The notes: generated by a model not told the origin, from the sequence alone. Positions 27,769 through 37,298 are shown, counted from the stretch's first letter. The stretch is DNA of 64,000 nt from DASVVT01 sp036386415 (GCA_036386415.1 DASVVT010000086.1:1-64000); one strand, 5' to 3'. Translations and numbers: made by a program.

Positions 27769-29916
27769 TCATTTCAGCCTCGCTCCGTTCGGGACATCTT
27801 CGGTGAAGGTGGCGATGACGGGTCTGCCTTCTTCGCCGATGGAGGCGGCGAGGATCATGCCCTGCGATTCGAAGCCACGCAGCTTACGCGGCTTGAGGTT
27901 CGCGACGACGACGACTTTGCGCCCGATCATCTTCTCCGGTTCATAGTACTCGGCGATACCGGCCAGCACCTGGCGCGGCTCTGCTTCGCCCAGATCGATG
28001 GTGAAGCGCAGGAGCTTATCGGATTTCGGAATGCGCTCGGCGGTCAGGATTTCACCGACGCGCAGATCGACCCTGGCGAAGTCGCCGATCTCTATGTAAT
28101 TGACGACCCCCTCTGCTTCAGAAGCTGCGGCGGCGGGGACGGCATCCGCTTCCGTTGCGCCCTGCATGGGAGGCTCCGGCCTGGTGTCGGTTCTGCCCGG
28201 AGCGTCTTTGACCGCATCGGCTTCGGTAGCATGTGCTCCTGTATGCGCTAGACCCTTCAAAATTTCAGTCATGGTTCCCTTCTTATCCAGACGCGGAAAG
28301 ACCGGATTGATCTCATTTATCCGCGCTCCCTCCTTTAATTCTCCCCAGGCAAGCCCGGCAGGATCGGCATGCGCCAGATCAACTTCCAGCCCGAGCTGCC
28401 TTGAAATCTCTTTGGTCGCCTCAGGCATCACAGGATGAAGCATGACGACCAGCCAGCGTATCGCTTCGGCTGCCCTGTAGAGCACCGCTCCGAGCATCTG
28501 TTGTTGCTCAGGGTCTTTCGCCAGCTCCCAGGGCTTCGCGTCCGAGATCATCTTGTCAATGCGTGCGACGATGACCCAGGCTGCTTCCAGAGCGCGACTG
28601 AAAGCGTAGTCATCGAAGTGCATCGAGAACTGATCTCTGGCGTGTTCGAGCACGGAGGCGATAGCCCCCGCGTCCGTATCAACGCCCGCGCGCTTGGCCG
28701 CCAGGTACTTATCTTCACTAATACGCGGCGAGGGAATAAGACCATCGAAGTATCGCTGGATCATCGTCAGCGTACGGCTTGAGAGATTGCCGAGCCCGCT
28801 TGCAAGGTCTGCGTTCGTGCGCTCGATGATGGCCTCGTACACGAAGCGGCTATCCTGCCCGAAGACCATCTCGCGCAGGCAGAAGTAGCGTATGGCATCG
28901 TTTGAGAAGAAGCGAGGCAATACGTTTAAGTCGACCGTGTTACCAAGCGATTTGCCCATCTTGCGCCCCGTGGGGTCTTGCCACATCCCATGAGCGAAGA
29001 CCATGCGCGGCGGCTCTAATCCTCCGGCCAGCAGAAAGGCAGGCCAGTAGACGGCGTGAAAGCGCAGGATGTCTTTGCCGACGAGGTGGACAGCAGGCCA
29101 GAATTTCTCGAAGCCCACGACCGACGAGCGCTCCTCGTTGCCGAAGCCTATGGCCGTGATGTAGTTCGAGAGCGCGTCGAACCAGACGTAGATCGAATGC
29201 TGTGGATCGTCCGGCACTGGGATAGCCCAACTGACAGAGGTTCTTTGACGACTGACAGATAAATCCTGAAGGCCGCTGCGCACGAAGTTGACGACCTCGT
29301 TGCGACGCGCTTCTGGTCGGATGAAGTCCGGGCGCTCTTGGTAGAGAGAGAGCAAGGCATCCGAGTAATCCGAGAGCCGGAAAAAGTAGCTCTCTTCCGA
29401 AACGCGGTCGAGCGCCTTTCCCGGATGATCCAGACACGTCGGCGGATCACCCTCACGCAAAGGCTTCTCGTATTCATCCTCCGTCTTATATGCCGCACAC
29501 GAAGCGCAGAACCAGCCCTCGTAGTGTCCCTTGTAGATCGCCTCGCGCCCGTGCGGGGTGCGGGAACGCGCCACGCGCCGCCACAGCTCGCTGACCCCCT
29601 GGTAATGAAACGGCTCGGTCGTACGCATGAAGATGTCGAAGCCTCCATGCTCCGTGTCAAGTCCGAACATGGCGAACATCTTCTTATACTGGTTGACGAT
29701 CCCGTCAACATACTCTTTCGGCGTCAGCCCTTTCCGCTCCGCGACCCTCTGTATATTGATGCCGTGCTCATCCGTGCCCGTCAGAAAGTAGGTCTCAAAG
29801 CCACGCTGGCGTTTGTAGCGCCGAAGGCTATCGGCCACAATCGTCGTGTACAGACTCCCCAGATGCGGCACATCGTTGGCGTAATAGATCGGTGTTGTGA
29901 CGTAAAAGGTTTTCAT
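27769..29916 (-). CDS. metG: methionine--tRNA ligase
   Basis: 715 aa, long form. The class I core has YYANDVPHLGSLY (the HIGH-type motif), zinc-site cysteines (CASC and a later Cys in PPTCLDHPG) and KMGKS in place of KMSKS (RKMGKSLGN). The anticodon-binding helical domain follows (about 370-530). After an Ala/Pro-rich linker (about 550-600), a C-terminal EMAP/Trbp111-like tRNA-binding domain (about 610-715) starts IEIGDFARVDLRVGEIL. That domain normally drives dimerisation. The ATG has no clear ribosome site; a repeat begins about 9 nt upstream. Confidence 0.95.
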   Translation of the reverse strand: MKTFYVTTPIYYANDVPHLGSLYTTIVADSLRRYKRQRGFETYFLTGTDEHGINIQRVAERKGLTPKEYVDGIVNQYKKMFAMFGLDTEHGGFDIFMRTTEPFHYQGVSELWRRVARSRTPHGREAIYKGHYEGWFCASCAAYKTEDEYEKPLREGDPPTCLDHPGKALDRVSEESYFFRLSDYSDALLSLYQERPDFIRPEARRNEVVNFVRSGLQDLSVSRQRTSVSWAIPVPDDPQHSIYVWFDALSNYITAIGFGNEERSSVVGFEKFWPAVHLVGKDILRFHAVYWPAFLLAGGLEPPRMVFAHGMWQDPTGRKMGKSLGNTVDLNVLPRFFSNDAIRYFCLREMVFGQDSRFVYEAIIERTNADLASGLGNLSSRTLTMIQRYFDGLIPSPRISEDKYLAAKRAGVDTDAGAIASVLEHARDQFSMHFDDYAFSRALEAAWVIVARIDKMISDAKPWELAKDPEQQQMLGAVLYRAAEAIRWLVVMLHPVMPEATKEISRQLGLEVDLAHADPAGLAWGELKEGARINEINPVFPRLDKKGTMTEILKGLAHTGAHATEADAVKDAPGRTDTRPEPPMQGATEADAVPAAAASEAEGVVNYIEIGDFARVDLRVGEILTAERIPKSDKLLRFTIDLGEAEPRQVLAGIAEYYEPEKMIGRKVVVVANLKPRKLRGFESQGMILAASIGEEGRPVIATFTEDVPNGARLK

Positions 29917-29924
29917 CGTGATGG

Positions 29925-30020
29925 CTTTGCGCCCTTTGCGCGCTTTTCCTTTGCGTCCTTTGCGGTTAAAGAGGCTTTCAAACGCAAAGTGCGCAAAGGG
30001 TTTCGCAGAGGGCGCAGATT
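29925..30020. repeat. inverted repeat of the GCAAAGGACG family
   Basis: Imperfect arms: GCTTTGCGCCCTTTGCGCGC with CCTTTGCGTCCTTTGCG, against AACGCAAAGTGCGCAAAGGG with GCAGAGGGCGCAGA. It fills the gap between the M28 peptidase stop (30028) and the metG start (29916). Confidence 0.7.
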
Positions 30021-30027
30021 ACGCTCT

Positions 30028-31704
30028 TCATCTGTTCTTATCCGCGCTGGCGAATTCGTCCGTAGCGTTGAAGTGCGGCATCTCGTCCATGTTGGCGATG
30101 CGCAGGCCGAGGTCAAGCGCGATCTCCGTTTCCTGCATCATGCCTTCAAAGTTCCAGGCATCGCTGTATTCATCCGAGGGCTGGTGATAGTTGGCCGTGT
30201 TGTAGGCTTCAAACTGCTTCTCGCCCCAGTCCGGCGTGTGGCCGACGAAATCTTTGCCGCCTTCGAGGCTGATCGAGGGCACGCCCGCCCTAGCAAACGG
30301 GAAGTGATCCGAGCGATAGAAAGAGCCCTGTTCCGGGCGCGGATCGCTTCCGACCTGGAGCCCCATCTCGCGCCCGATTGTCTCAACCACCATCTTGAGC
30401 GACGAGCGCTCAGCGCCGAGCGGCACGAAGTCTCGCGTCACACCCAGTATGTTCATCGAATCCAGATTGACGTTGGCGGCGGTTTTCGCGAGCGGCACGA
30501 GCGGATGACGCGCGTACCATTCCGCGCCGAGCAACCCCTGTTCTTCGGCGGTCGTGAGAAGGAACAGAATAGAGCGTCGCTGCCTCTCATTCAACGGTAG
30601 CTTCGATAGGGCTTCGGCTATCCCCAGGACGCAGGCCACGCCGGTCGCATTATCGAGCGCGCCGTTATAGATGCGGTCGCCCTTGCTATTTGGCTCGCCG
30701 ATGCCGAAGTGATCCCAGTGCGCGGAGTAGATGACATACTGGTCGCGCAGTTTCGCGTCGCGCCCCTCCAGGACGCCCGCGACGTTCGGCGCTTCGACGC
30801 GCTTCAATTCGCTGTTGAGATTGATCGAGCCTTGCAGGCGCAAGGGGATGGGCTTGAAGTCGCGCGACGCGGCCTGCTTGCGCAAAGCATCCAGGTCAAG
30901 ACCTGCGACCTGCATCATGCGGCGCGCCGCCTCATTGGTCATCCACGCGCGCATCTTGAGAAACGGCGTCTGATCTCCCGCGCCGCGCGCAATGTCGAAG
31001 CGCCATGAGCCGTTGGAGGTGCGGACGACGCTCCAGGGATAGCCCGCAGACTCGTCCGTATGAAGCAGGATCACCCCGGCTGCGCCGCGCCGTGCTGCCT
31101 CTTCGAATTTGTACGTCCAGCGACCGTAATAGGTCAGCGCGCGTCCTCCGAACAGGCCGGGCTCAGCCTGTGTCGCGGGCGGATCGTTGACCATGATGAC
31201 GAGAATCTTGTCTCGGTAATCCTGCGGCTCACCCTTGTAGTCGTTCCACTTCTGCTCCGGCGCATTGATGCCATAACCGACGAAGACCAGATCGCTCTGG
31301 ATCGCCACCTGTTCGGTTTGCGCGCCGGTAAAGGCGACAAACTCGTCAGCGAACTTGAAGGTCTCGCGCGCGTCTTTTCGCTCTTTGGCCTCGATGGTGA
31401 GCTTCGTCTGCGGGTCGGCCTTGACGCCGACGAGCGAGACGGGCTGAAAGAAACTGCCCTGTGCGCCCGCTCCTTTCAAGCCCAACGCCTCAAGCTGCGT
31501 GGCGATATACTTGGCGGCCAGATCGCCGCCCCGCGCGCCCGGGCCACGTCCTTCCAACAGGTCGTCGGAGAGATATTTGATATGGGCGCGCACAGCGTTT
31601 TCGTTGATCCGCGCGGGCGCACTCTTCCGCTGCTGCGGGACGACGCTCGAAGCGAGCAGGGCGATGAGTAGCGCGGCAAGTATGACATTCATCCTCTTCA
31701 TCAT
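30028..31704 (-). CDS. secreted M28-family zinc peptidase
   Basis: 558 aa. The signal peptide is about 1-24 (MMKRMNVILAALLIALLASS). A PA-like insert (about 130-250) has ARRGAAGVILLHTDES. The M28 catalytic domain follows. Metal ligands and catalytic residues are visible in IYSAHWDHFG (His), GALDNATGVA (bridging Asp), TTAEEQGLLGAEWY (catalytic Glu-Glu), NLDSMNI (Asp) and RSDHFPFARAGVP (His). Expected to act outside the cytoplasm as an aminopeptidase. It lies upstream of metG on the same strand, separated by a repeat. Confidence 0.92.
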   Translation of the reverse strand: MMKRMNVILAALLIALLASSVVPQQRKSAPARINENAVRAHIKYLSDDLLEGRGPGARGGDLAAKYIATQLEALGLKGAGAQGSFFQPVSLVGVKADPQTKLTIEAKERKDARETFKFADEFVAFTGAQTEQVAIQSDLVFVGYGINAPEQKWNDYKGEPQDYRDKILVIMVNDPPATQAEPGLFGGRALTYYGRWTYKFEEAARRGAAGVILLHTDESAGYPWSVVRTSNGSWRFDIARGAGDQTPFLKMRAWMTNEAARRMMQVAGLDLDALRKQAASRDFKPIPLRLQGSINLNSELKRVEAPNVAGVLEGRDAKLRDQYVIYSAHWDHFGIGEPNSKGDRIYNGALDNATGVACVLGIAEALSKLPLNERQRRSILFLLTTAEEQGLLGAEWYARHPLVPLAKTAANVNLDSMNILGVTRDFVPLGAERSSLKMVVETIGREMGLQVGSDPRPEQGSFYRSDHFPFARAGVPSISLEGGKDFVGHTPDWGEKQFEAYNTANYHQPSDEYSDAWNFEGMMQETEIALDLGLRIANMDEMPHFNATDEFASADKNR

Positions 31705-31740
31705 TGTTTTTAAGCTCAGTGAACCAGATGCGAAGTTTTC

Positions 31741-31935
31741 CGCCCGCGTAGCGGGCGACTGATATTAGCCCAGCGATTTATCGCTGGGAACGACGCAACC
31801 CACCACAGTAGTCCCGTAGGGACGGCTGAACCTGAACGCGATAATTTCAGCCGTCCCTACGGGACTAGGCCCGTTTCCTCAACCTCTTCCCAGCGATAAA
31901 TCGCTGGGCTAGTATCAACCGTCCCTGACGGGACG
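31741..31935. repeat. nested REP-like palindromes
   Basis: Four palindromic parts. First, CGCCCGC-GTA-GCGGGCG (31741-31757). Second, an outer pair with core CCCAGCGATTTATCGCTGGG (31766-31789) and its near-complement at 31888-31911. Third, an inner perfect 20-bp pair, AGTCCCGTAGGGACGGCTGA (31810-31829) with its complement at 31847-31866. Fourth, CGTCCC-TGAC-GGGACG (31919-31934). The cluster occupies the gap between folE and the M28 peptidase gene. Confidence 0.85.
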
Positions 31936-31984
31936 AACAAGAGTCGCCGCTTATTTACTAATCTTAACGGACGGGTTCCCTATC

Positions 31985-32620
31985 TCAACTCCCACTGTTC
32001 CCCTTAATCAGCGCCATCGCTTCCGCGCGCGTGCGCGGGTCTTTGCGAAAGCCGCCGAGGACGCAGGAGGTGACAGTGATCGCGCCGGGTTTTTTCACGC
32101 CTCGAAGCGTCATACAGGTATGCTCGGCTTCAATTACGACCATGACGCCGAGGGGCTTCAAGCCTTCGTAAAGCGTGTTGGCGATCTGCGAAGTCAGACG
32201 CTCCTGCACCTGCAAGCGTCGCGCAAACGTCTCGGCCAGACGCGCCAGCTTGGAGAGCCCAAGGATGCGCCCCTTCTTGGGAATGTAGGCGATGTGGCAG
32301 CGCCCTACAAACGGCGCTAGATGATGCTCGCAGATCGAGGCGATGCTGATGTCTTTGACGATCACCATCTCGTCGTGCGTATCTCCGGGAAGCGGAATGA
32401 CGTGACTTTGCGGGTCTTCGTGCATCCCTGCGGTCAGCTCTGCGAACATCTCAGCGACACGCTCCGGCGTGCGCTGCAAACCGGCGCGATCCGGGTCTTC
32501 CCCGATGCCTTCGAGGATCAGTCGCACGCCGCGCGCGATCAACTCAAGATCGACCTCATGACGGCGCTGCTCGTCTTCGACCTTCTCATCCGGCGCGGCG
32601 GTTGAAATCTGCGTCTCCAT
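31985..32620 (-). CDS. folE: GTP cyclohydrolase I
   Basis: 211 aa. Converts GTP to 7,8-dihydroneopterin triphosphate for folate or pterin synthesis. Core motifs: SICEHHLAPFVGRCHIAYIP with the zinc Cys/His, GLSKLARLAETFARRLQVQERLT, and MVVIEAEHTCMTLRGV with the second zinc Cys. The N-terminal extension of about 25 residues is acidic. The GAGGA ribosome site overlaps the stop of larC, which ends 6 nt upstream, so translation is probably coupled. Confidence 0.95.
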   Translation of the reverse strand: METQISTAAPDEKVEDEQRRHEVDLELIARGVRLILEGIGEDPDRAGLQRTPERVAEMFAELTAGMHEDPQSHVIPLPGDTHDEMVIVKDISIASICEHHLAPFVGRCHIAYIPKKGRILGLSKLARLAETFARRLQVQERLTSQIANTLYEGLKPLGVMVVIEAEHTCMTLRGVKKPGAITVTSCVLGGFRKDPRTRAEAMALIKGNSGS

Positions 32621-32626
32621 TTATCC

Positions 32627-33832
32627 TCACTCTTGATCGTTTGACTTCCTTGATCCCGATTGCCGCAAGCTGGCGAAAGCCTCTCTCGCTGCCGCTTCAA
32701 CCTGCCGCAGCGTGACGCCCGCACGCTGCGCCGCCTCACGGCATTGCTCGTACTCAGGCATGTATTTTATACCACCATTCACGCTCGCCACTTTAACATC
32801 AATCTGCCCGTAGGGCGTCAAGACAGTCTGGCACTCGCGTTTGAGTGTGCGCCGCGCAACCTCCGAGATGCGCACGCCGAGCGTCGTCGTCTCCTTGAAG
32901 AGCAGCTCGCACATGGCATCACTATCTATTGCGCGGCACAGCACGGAGACGAGCACGCCGGGGCGGTTCTTCTTCATCTGTACGGGCGTGAAGTAGCAAT
33001 CAAGCGCCCCACGCTCAAACGCACGCTCCATCAGGTAGCCGAAGAGCTGCGGCGTCATGTCGTCTATATTCGTCTCGATCATCAAGAGACGCTCCTCCAC
33101 ACGGCTTTCGCTCGCCTCCGTTTCTCCAAGCATCACGCGCAGCACGTTTGGGAAACGTTCGTACTCACGCGCGCCCGCACCGTATCCTGTGCTTTCGACT
33201 CGCATCTGCGGGAGCCCGCCGTACTCTCCACAAATAGTGCTGATGATCGCTGCCCCTGTCGGCGTCACCAGTTCGCCAACGATGTCAGATGAATAGATAG
33301 GCACGCCTTTTAGCAGCTCTGCGACGGCAGGCGGCGGGACGGGGAAGCGTCCGTGCGCCATCTCTACCCATCCGCTGCCGACATGGAGCGCAGACGAGAC
33401 GAAGCGCTCGACGCCAAGCGCTTCAAAGCCTATGCATGCGCCGACGACATCCAGGATGGCATCAAGCGCACCGACTTCATGGAAATGTACTGAGTCGATT
33501 GCTTGATTGTGCACGCGCGCTTCCGCTTCGGCCAGACGCGTGAAGATTCGCGCCGCGCGCTCCTTCACATTCGCGCTCAAACGCGATTCATCAATGATCT
33601 TGAGAATATCAGCGAGGTGGCGATGGGCGTGCTCCTGCGACGTGCGAACGTGCGCCCGTGTCGCGCTGATGCCGGAGCGGTCGGTGATACTGAACTCAAC
33701 TTCGTAGCCCGAAACATTGAGCAGCGCGAGTTGTTCCGTCAGGAGACGCGTTTCGAGCCCTGCGCCCACCAGCGCACCCAGAATCATATCGCCGCTCGCT
33801 CCGGCGAAACAGTCTAAGTAAAGAACCCTCAT
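32627..33832 (-). CDS. larC: LarC-family nickel-pincer cofactor protein
   Basis: 401 aa in one uninterrupted frame. LarC inserts nickel into the pyridinium-based pincer cofactor of lactate racemase-type enzymes. Motifs: LYLDCFAGASGDMILGALVGAG at the N-terminus (fewer than 20 residues define it: DCFAGASGDM), HFHEVGALDAILDVVG, VPPPAVAELLKG, and GELVTPTGAAII. Lactobacillus larC is split by a programmed frameshift; here it is fused. No larB, larE or racemase gene lies nearby. It is coupled to folE downstream. Confidence 0.88.
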   Translation of the reverse strand: MRVLYLDCFAGASGDMILGALVGAGLETRLLTEQLALLNVSGYEVEFSITDRSGISATRAHVRTSQEHAHRHLADILKIIDESRLSANVKERAARIFTRLAEAEARVHNQAIDSVHFHEVGALDAILDVVGACIGFEALGVERFVSSALHVGSGWVEMAHGRFPVPPPAVAELLKGVPIYSSDIVGELVTPTGAAIISTICGEYGGLPQMRVESTGYGAGAREYERFPNVLRVMLGETEASESRVEERLLMIETNIDDMTPQLFGYLMERAFERGALDCYFTPVQMKKNRPGVLVSVLCRAIDSDAMCELLFKETTTLGVRISEVARRTLKRECQTVLTPYGQIDVKVASVNGGIKYMPEYEQCREAAQRAGVTLRQVEAAAREAFASLRQSGSRKSNDQE

Positions 33833-34002
33833 GGATGAGCAGATAGTAAATGGTAAATAGTAAATAACCCAAGCGGCCAGTTAGAAGTTGTTTGACAAGT
33901 CCTGACGGGACTTCTCAAACAGTTTCTTAGCACTTTAGCGGCCTCTTGATATAGATGAGCCCTTGCAGCCGACCCAAGAAATCCGGTTATAAGGATCAAT
34001 CT

Positions 34003-34752
34003 TTAACTCAACTCAAACTGCGGCAGGATTTCGCCAGCCCGCCCGGTAATCACTTCATCGCAGAGACCTGAGAGCGGCGTCGCTTCCGTATTGATCTCCA
34101 CCGTGTAGGCCCCAGCACGCTTGGCTATCTCGGGCAACGCCGCCGCCGGGTAGACGACAGCCGAAGTGCCTATGACGAAGAACAGGTCACAGACTTCCGT
34201 CATCTCTAACGCGCGCTCAAAAACTCCCGCAGGCAGCATCTCGCCGAAGAGAACGACATCCGGGCGCAGCACGTCTGCACAATCGCGACAGACAGGAGGG
34301 CGCACAAGGTCATCGTCTTCCCGCAGGTCGCGTCGAGAGCCGCACGATGAGCAGCGAGCGCGCCAGATGTTGCCGTGAAGCTCCAGAACATCGCGCGAGC
34401 CAGCCCGTTCGTGTAAGCCGTCTATGTTCTGTGTAACGAGTGTGAAGTCTTCAAAATGATCCTGCCAGCGCGCAAGCTGCAAGTGCGCCGGGTTAGGTGA
34501 AAGAGCCCGAATCACACCGCGCCTGTAATCAAACCACTCCCAGACTTCCGGCAAATCTTTCTTGAGCATACCGGCGGACGAGATGACGCTGAAGGGCATC
34601 CCCTTCCAGACTGCTGACCCTCCGCCGCCACGAAACGTCGGCACACCGGATTCGGCAGACACGCCTGCGCCCGTCAGAACGACGACGCGCCGTGCGCCCG
34701 CGAATCGCTTACGTAAACGCTCGGAGATGGATGATTGTTCGCTCGCCCGCAT
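34003..34752 (-). CDS. cobB: NAD-dependent protein deacylase (sirtuin, CobB type)
   Basis: 249 aa. Removes acyl groups from lysine using NAD. Motifs: VVLTGAGVSAESGVPTFRG, TQNIDGLHERAG, ELHGNIWRARCSSCG with a C-x2-C, a second pair CRDC, then VVLFGEML and FVIGTSAVVYPAA. It has the bacterial class III length. It lies divergent from argS, with a long inverted repeat between them. Confidence 0.94.
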   Translation of the reverse strand: MRASEQSSISERLRKRFAGARRVVVLTGAGVSAESGVPTFRGGGGSAVWKGMPFSVISSAGMLKKDLPEVWEWFDYRRGVIRALSPNPAHLQLARWQDHFEDFTLVTQNIDGLHERAGSRDVLELHGNIWRARCSSCGSRRDLREDDDLVRPPVCRDCADVLRPDVVLFGEMLPAGVFERALEMTEVCDLFFVIGTSAVVYPAAALPEIAKRAGAYTVEINTEATPLSGLCDEVITGRAGEILPQFELS

Positions 34753-34821
34753 TCTCTTCAGAGCAGGATGGTAGCAGAGCGCGCTGGAAAAGATAAACTA
34801 AATCACTATGCATTAGTGACC

Positions 34822-34953
34822 CCGGTTTCAACTCAACTCTCTGTGCCCCCTCCGTGTTCTCTCGGGTCTGCGGTGGTAAGTGTTTTTTTAAGTAGACTCA
34901 CCACAGAGACACAGAGAGCACGGAGATTGCACAGAGAGTTGAGTTGAAACCCG
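34822..34953. repeat. long inverted repeat, CACAGAGA family
   Basis: Perfect 22-bp outer arms: GGTTTCAACTCAACTCTCTG plus TG (34824-34845), with the complement at 34930-34951. Inner arms of CCGTGTTCTC and GAGAGCACGGA type units pair further. It lies in the divergent gap between the sirtuin gene and argS. Confidence 0.88.
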
Positions 34954-35058
34954 GGTCAATACTCTCTTTTCCCCGCATTAGCATCGCGCACGCGCGCTAC
35001 GCTATACTGTCTACTTTTCGGGCTGCGGCTGATGATGATGTAGAGTGTGAAGGAATTG

Positions 35059-37152
35059 ATGGAAGTGACTTTGCAGGAGCTTCAGGAGACATTGCGCCGT
35101 CGCTTGCAGGCGGCTGCGCTGGAAACATTCGGGGTCGCTCTTGAACAGGTGAGCGCAGAAGTTCCACCGCGCACGGCGCTTGGTGACCTGGCCTTTCCGG
35201 TTGCGTTCGAGCTGGCGAAGCAGATCAAACAAACGATGGGTGAAAAACGTGCGCCGCGTGCCATCGCCGAGCAACTCAGGGCGGCGCTGGAATCAACGGA
35301 AGGAGTGGCGCGCGTTGAAGTGGCAGGCGCGGGCTACCTTAACGTTTTTTATGATCGAGCGGTCTTTCTCTCACGCTTCTCTGCCGCAGAAGTCACATGC
35401 GTACAGGACAGGCAGGCGTTATCGGACGCTGCACGTCCCAAGCGCATGGTCGAACATACGAGCATCAATCCGAACAAGGCCGCGCACATCGGCCACGTAC
35501 GCAACTCCGTGCTGGGCGACACGTTCGTGCGCGTGCTCCGCGCCCGTGGAGAGCGCGTCGAAGTCCAGAACTACATAGACAACACGGGCGTGCAGGTGGC
35601 CGATGTGGTCGTCGGTTTCATGCACATCGAGCACATGACGCTCGACGACATCAAGGCTCTAGACCGTCAGCTTCCCCCCGAGCAACCCTTCGATTATTAC
35701 TGCTGGGACTTGTACACGCGTGTCGGCCTCTTCTATCGCAACAACGACCCGAACGGCGAGCCGGATCAGGAGAAACTGCGCCTGCGCACACAGACGCTGC
35801 ATGCCATAGAGGAAGGCAACAACCCTACGGCTGAGCTGGCGGATTACGTGGCGACGCGCAACGTCGAACGCATTCTGGATACTATGGAGCGGTTAGACAT
35901 CGGCTACGACCTGCTGGCGCGCGAGTCGGAGATTCTGCATCTGCACCTGTGGGAGCGCGCCTTCGAGCTGATGAAGGAGACTGGCGCGATCTACTATCAG
36001 ACGGAAGGGCGCAACAAAGGCTGCTGGGTGATGCCCTTCGAGTCGCATACGGGAACTGACGAGCACGAGGCAGACAAGGTCATCGTCCGCTCCAACGGCA
36101 CGGTCACTTACACGGGCAAGGACATCGCCTATCAACTCTGGAAACTCGGGCGCCTCGGCCTCGATTTCAACTACAGGCCGTTCCGTAAATACCCGGACGG
36201 CCACACGGTCTGGATGACATCGCCGGAACAGGCGCTCGGCCCTTCCGACACGCGCGAGCTGTTAGGCGTCGCGACGCGGCCACATTTCGGCGGAGGTGCG
36301 ACCGTCTACAATGTCATCGACGCGCGCCAGTCCTACACGCAGGAGGTTGTGCGGCGCGGTGTCGCGATGGTCGCGCCGGATGTTGGTGAAGAGGCGAGCG
36401 TACACTTGAGCTACGAGATGGTGGCGCTCTCCATCGCTGCCTGCGAAGAGCTGGGGCTGGAGCTGAGCGAAGAGGATCGCGCACGCCCCTTCGTAGAGAT
36501 GAGCGGGCGCAAAGGGGTCGGCGTCAAAGCAGACGATCTCATCAACCGGCTCGAAGAGGACGCGCGGCGCGAGGTCGAAGCTCGTCACCCGGAACTGTCC
36601 GCCGAAGAGCGGGGGGCGACGGCGCATGCCATCGCGGTTGGAGCGTTGCGCTACTTCCTTTTGAAGTTCACGCGCAACTCCGTCATCGCCTTCGATTTCA
36701 AGGAGGCGCTTTCCTTCGAAGGCGAGACCGGCCCGTACTGCCAGTACTCAGCCGTGCGCGCCAACTCGATCTTCCGCAAATTGGATGGGGCGATGCTCGT
36801 CTCTGCAAGTGAGTTGATGCGGGAGGCAGGACAAGTTGGGAGTGAGGTCAAGCAGGAGGTGGCGAGCATCTTTGAAGGCGAGAGCGGCGACGAAATCTGG
36901 TCGCTCGTCACGCTCGCAGCCAGACTTGATGAAGCCCTCGCTCAATCGGCAGCCATGAATGAACCGGCGCAGCTTGCCAGGTACACTTTCAACCTGGCTC
37001 GCGCCTTCAATCTTTTCTATCACCGTCATCGTATTATGGGTGAGGAAAACGAGGCGCGACGAGCCGTCTTGATTACGGTGGCCGATGTCGCAAGGCGTCA
37101 ACTGACCTCTGCGCTCGGCACGCTCGGCATCATCGTCCCTGAGAGGATGTAA
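35059..37152 (+). CDS. argS: arginine--tRNA ligase
   Basis: 697 aa from the ATG at 35059, which has AGGA 4 nt upstream (an in-frame GTG at 35047 is possible). The N-terminal Add-1 domain (about 1-115) is followed by the class I signature INPNKAAHIGHVRNSVLGD (20 or fewer residues). Next come the catalytic core with GKDIAYQLWKLG, and a DALR anticodon domain (ARYTFNLARAFNLFYHRHRI) ending with ILGIIVP-like GTLGIIVPERM. It is about 120-140 residues longer than common bacterial ArgRS. The extra length lies in the core region around residues 200-420. As usual for ArgRS, no clear KMSKS is seen. Confidence 0.93.
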   Translation: MEVTLQELQETLRRRLQAAALETFGVALEQVSAEVPPRTALGDLAFPVAFELAKQIKQTMGEKRAPRAIAEQLRAALESTEGVARVEVAGAGYLNVFYDRAVFLSRFSAAEVTCVQDRQALSDAARPKRMVEHTSINPNKAAHIGHVRNSVLGDTFVRVLRARGERVEVQNYIDNTGVQVADVVVGFMHIEHMTLDDIKALDRQLPPEQPFDYYCWDLYTRVGLFYRNNDPNGEPDQEKLRLRTQTLHAIEEGNNPTAELADYVATRNVERILDTMERLDIGYDLLARESEILHLHLWERAFELMKETGAIYYQTEGRNKGCWVMPFESHTGTDEHEADKVIVRSNGTVTYTGKDIAYQLWKLGRLGLDFNYRPFRKYPDGHTVWMTSPEQALGPSDTRELLGVATRPHFGGGATVYNVIDARQSYTQEVVRRGVAMVAPDVGEEASVHLSYEMVALSIAACEELGLELSEEDRARPFVEMSGRKGVGVKADDLINRLEEDARREVEARHPELSAEERGATAHAIAVGALRYFLLKFTRNSVIAFDFKEALSFEGETGPYCQYSAVRANSIFRKLDGAMLVSASELMREAGQVGSEVKQEVASIFEGESGDEIWSLVTLAARLDEALAQSAAMNEPAQLARYTFNLARAFNLFYHRHRIMGEENEARRAVLITVADVARRQLTSALGTLGIIVPERM

Positions 37153-37196
37153 ACTACTGTGCGTCGTTGATACATACCTTCACTGTACTTTTGAAA

Positions 37197-37280
37197 GTCA
37201 GGAGTCTAGAGTCTGAAGTCTGGAGTCAAGAGAAAAACTATTGCCTTTGACTTTAGACTCCTGACTCCAGACTTCAGACT
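37197..37280. repeat. inverted repeat, AGTCTGAAGTCTGGAGTC family
   Basis: The arms are tandem degenerate heptads of the type AGTCTGG/AGTCAGG. The left arm includes AGTCTGAAGTCTGGAGTCA, and the right arm carries its reverse complement. It lies between argS and the DAHP synthase gene. Confidence 0.82.
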
Positions 37281-37298
37281 GTTATTTCGGAGAAACAT

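Noticed and set aside
27769..29916. KMGKS instead of KMSKS in MetRS as loss of function
   Set aside because: The Lys residues that matter are kept and the Ser-to-Gly change occurs in functional class I synthetases; not treated as a defect.
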